Source: JBOHNS01 sp050730835
GTDB lineage: Bacteria > Patescibacteriota > Saccharimonadia > Saccharimonadales > UBA4665
Reading direction: 5' to 3'
Assembly: GCA_050730835.1 (NCBI GenBank)
Contig: JBOHNS010000016.1
Coordinates: 1 to 5,185, forward strand
Length of the DNA stretch: 5,185 bases
Position numbers and translations under genes: made by a program. How positions within the stretch are numbered: the stretch's first letter is position 1; every line of letters begins with the position of its first letter. Shown here in pieces: positions 4,923 through 5,185 of the stretch. The notes below the pieces were generated by a model. The model searched no databases and had not been told where the DNA came from. It saw only the letters and a program-made list of their open reading frames with translations.

Positions 4923-4964
4923 ATTTTAGCCGATAATTTTTGATTAAAAATTACTTAGGGTCAA
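4923..4964 (-). promoter_or_regulatory. Candidate promoter of the membrane protein-glycosyltransferase operon
   Basis: On the minus strand TTGACC (4964-4959) is a good -35, but what lies 17 bases on is only an AT-rich AAAAAT. A better -10, TAAAAT (4928-4923), sits at a suitable distance from the chosen start but has no -35 at normal spacing. The two elements do not form one standard promoter. One of them may be real, and no second promoter is evident between the two genes. Confidence 0.3.
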
Positions 4965-5185
4965 AAAACTTCGCCAAGACTAACTAGCCAAGTCGAATGG
5001 TTTACCGCCCTTCGATCTTGAGCCTCAGGGTCAAAAGATGAGCGAACGAAGTGAATTAAATAGGCCCTTCGACTTCGCTCAAGGTCATTCGCTTCGGCGC
5101 ATAACTCTGTTACTACTTAAAGTTTTTGCTAAGTCGAATGGTTTACCATGAGTAAGGCAGATTTATCTGCAGAATCGAATGGTGC
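4959..5185. repeat. Cluster of short dispersed repeats, CCCTTCGACTTCGCTCA type
   Basis: Several families overlap. AAGTCGAATGGTTTACC occurs at 4990-5006 and 5131-5147, with a shorter ATCGAATGGT at 5174-5183. GGGTCAAAA occurs at 4958-4966 and 5028-5036. CCCTTCGA-TTGAG units occur at 5008-5032 and 5065-5084, the second reading CCCTTCGACTTCGCTCAAGG. GAGCGAACGAAG (5040-5051) pairs with CTTCG (5067-5071) and TTCGCTC (5074-5080), a 12-pair stem with a two-base bulge. GCAGAT and ATCTGC at 5157-5170 form another small hairpin. Such palindromic CCTTCGAC...CTCAGG words are widespread intergenic repeats in several bacterial groups. No coding frame is supported here. Confidence 0.65.
5040..5080. repeat. 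Bulged hairpin within the repeat cluster
   Basis: The arm 5040-5051 pairs fully with 5067-5071 plus 5074-5080, leaving bases 5072-5073 bulged, around a 15-base AT-rich loop. No T run follows on either strand, so it is more likely a REP-like unit than a terminator. It could also protect the 3' end of an unseen upstream transcript. Confidence 0.45.

Noticed and set aside
5148..5185. ATG at 5148 opening a plus-strand frame to the window edge
   Set aside because: Only 12 codons are visible, there is no ribosome binding site, and the segment overlaps the repeat word and a small hairpin. It cannot be judged without the next bases.
1..5185. CRISPR array, insertion sequence or toxin-antitoxin pair
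   Set aside because: There are no regularly spaced identical repeats with unique spacers, no transposase-like frame, and no recognisable toxin or antitoxin pair.

Overview
This window looks like chromosomal DNA from a small-genome bacterium of the Candidate Phyla Radiation (Patescibacteria), possibly a Saccharibacteria-like lineage. The reasons are a divergent NrdR repressor, a two-gene cassette of a membrane glycosyltransferase and a tiny helical membrane protein, weak or absent Shine-Dalgarno sequences before most genes, and repeat-rich gaps. The lineage call is an inference from general familiarity, not from a search.

Left part (1-1036): the last codons of a plus-strand gene run into a strong bidirectional intrinsic terminator (106-149). 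A gap of about 520 bases follows, with several inverted repeats, two of which compete for the same bases (319-386). Next is an intact minus-strand tRNA-Val(GAC) with encoded CCA (834-911). It is flanked by a copy of its 3' end (669-690) and a copy of its 5' half (1009-1036); an inverted D-arm copy (969-980) forms a hairpin with the latter. This suggests repeated recombination or integration at the tRNA.

Middle part (1037-2886): a 38-codon gene (1205-1321) has the best promoter and ribosome binding site in the window and encodes a small protein of unknown function. About 790 bases without a supported gene follow, including an 84-base nested inverted repeat (1779-1862). Then comes an nrdR-like gene (2130-2567), whose start codon is overlapped by a palindrome resembling an NrdR box, suggesting autorepression. 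A 319-base AT-rich, quasi-repetitive gap separates it from the next gene.

Right part (2887-5185): a minus-strand two-gene operon encodes a three-helix small membrane protein (4514-4888) and, 7 bases downstream, a polytopic family 2 glycosyltransferase (2887-4506) with the DxD, ED and QxxRW residues of processive synthases. They probably act together in making or exporting a cell-surface glycan. The last ~225 bases hold short dispersed repeats of the CCCTTCGACTTCGCTCA type.

No CRISPR array, transposase, recombinase or complete phage gene is visible. The most unusual signals are the fragmented tRNA locus, the 84-base hairpin, the well-expressed-looking small gene and the candidate NrdR operator on a start codon.
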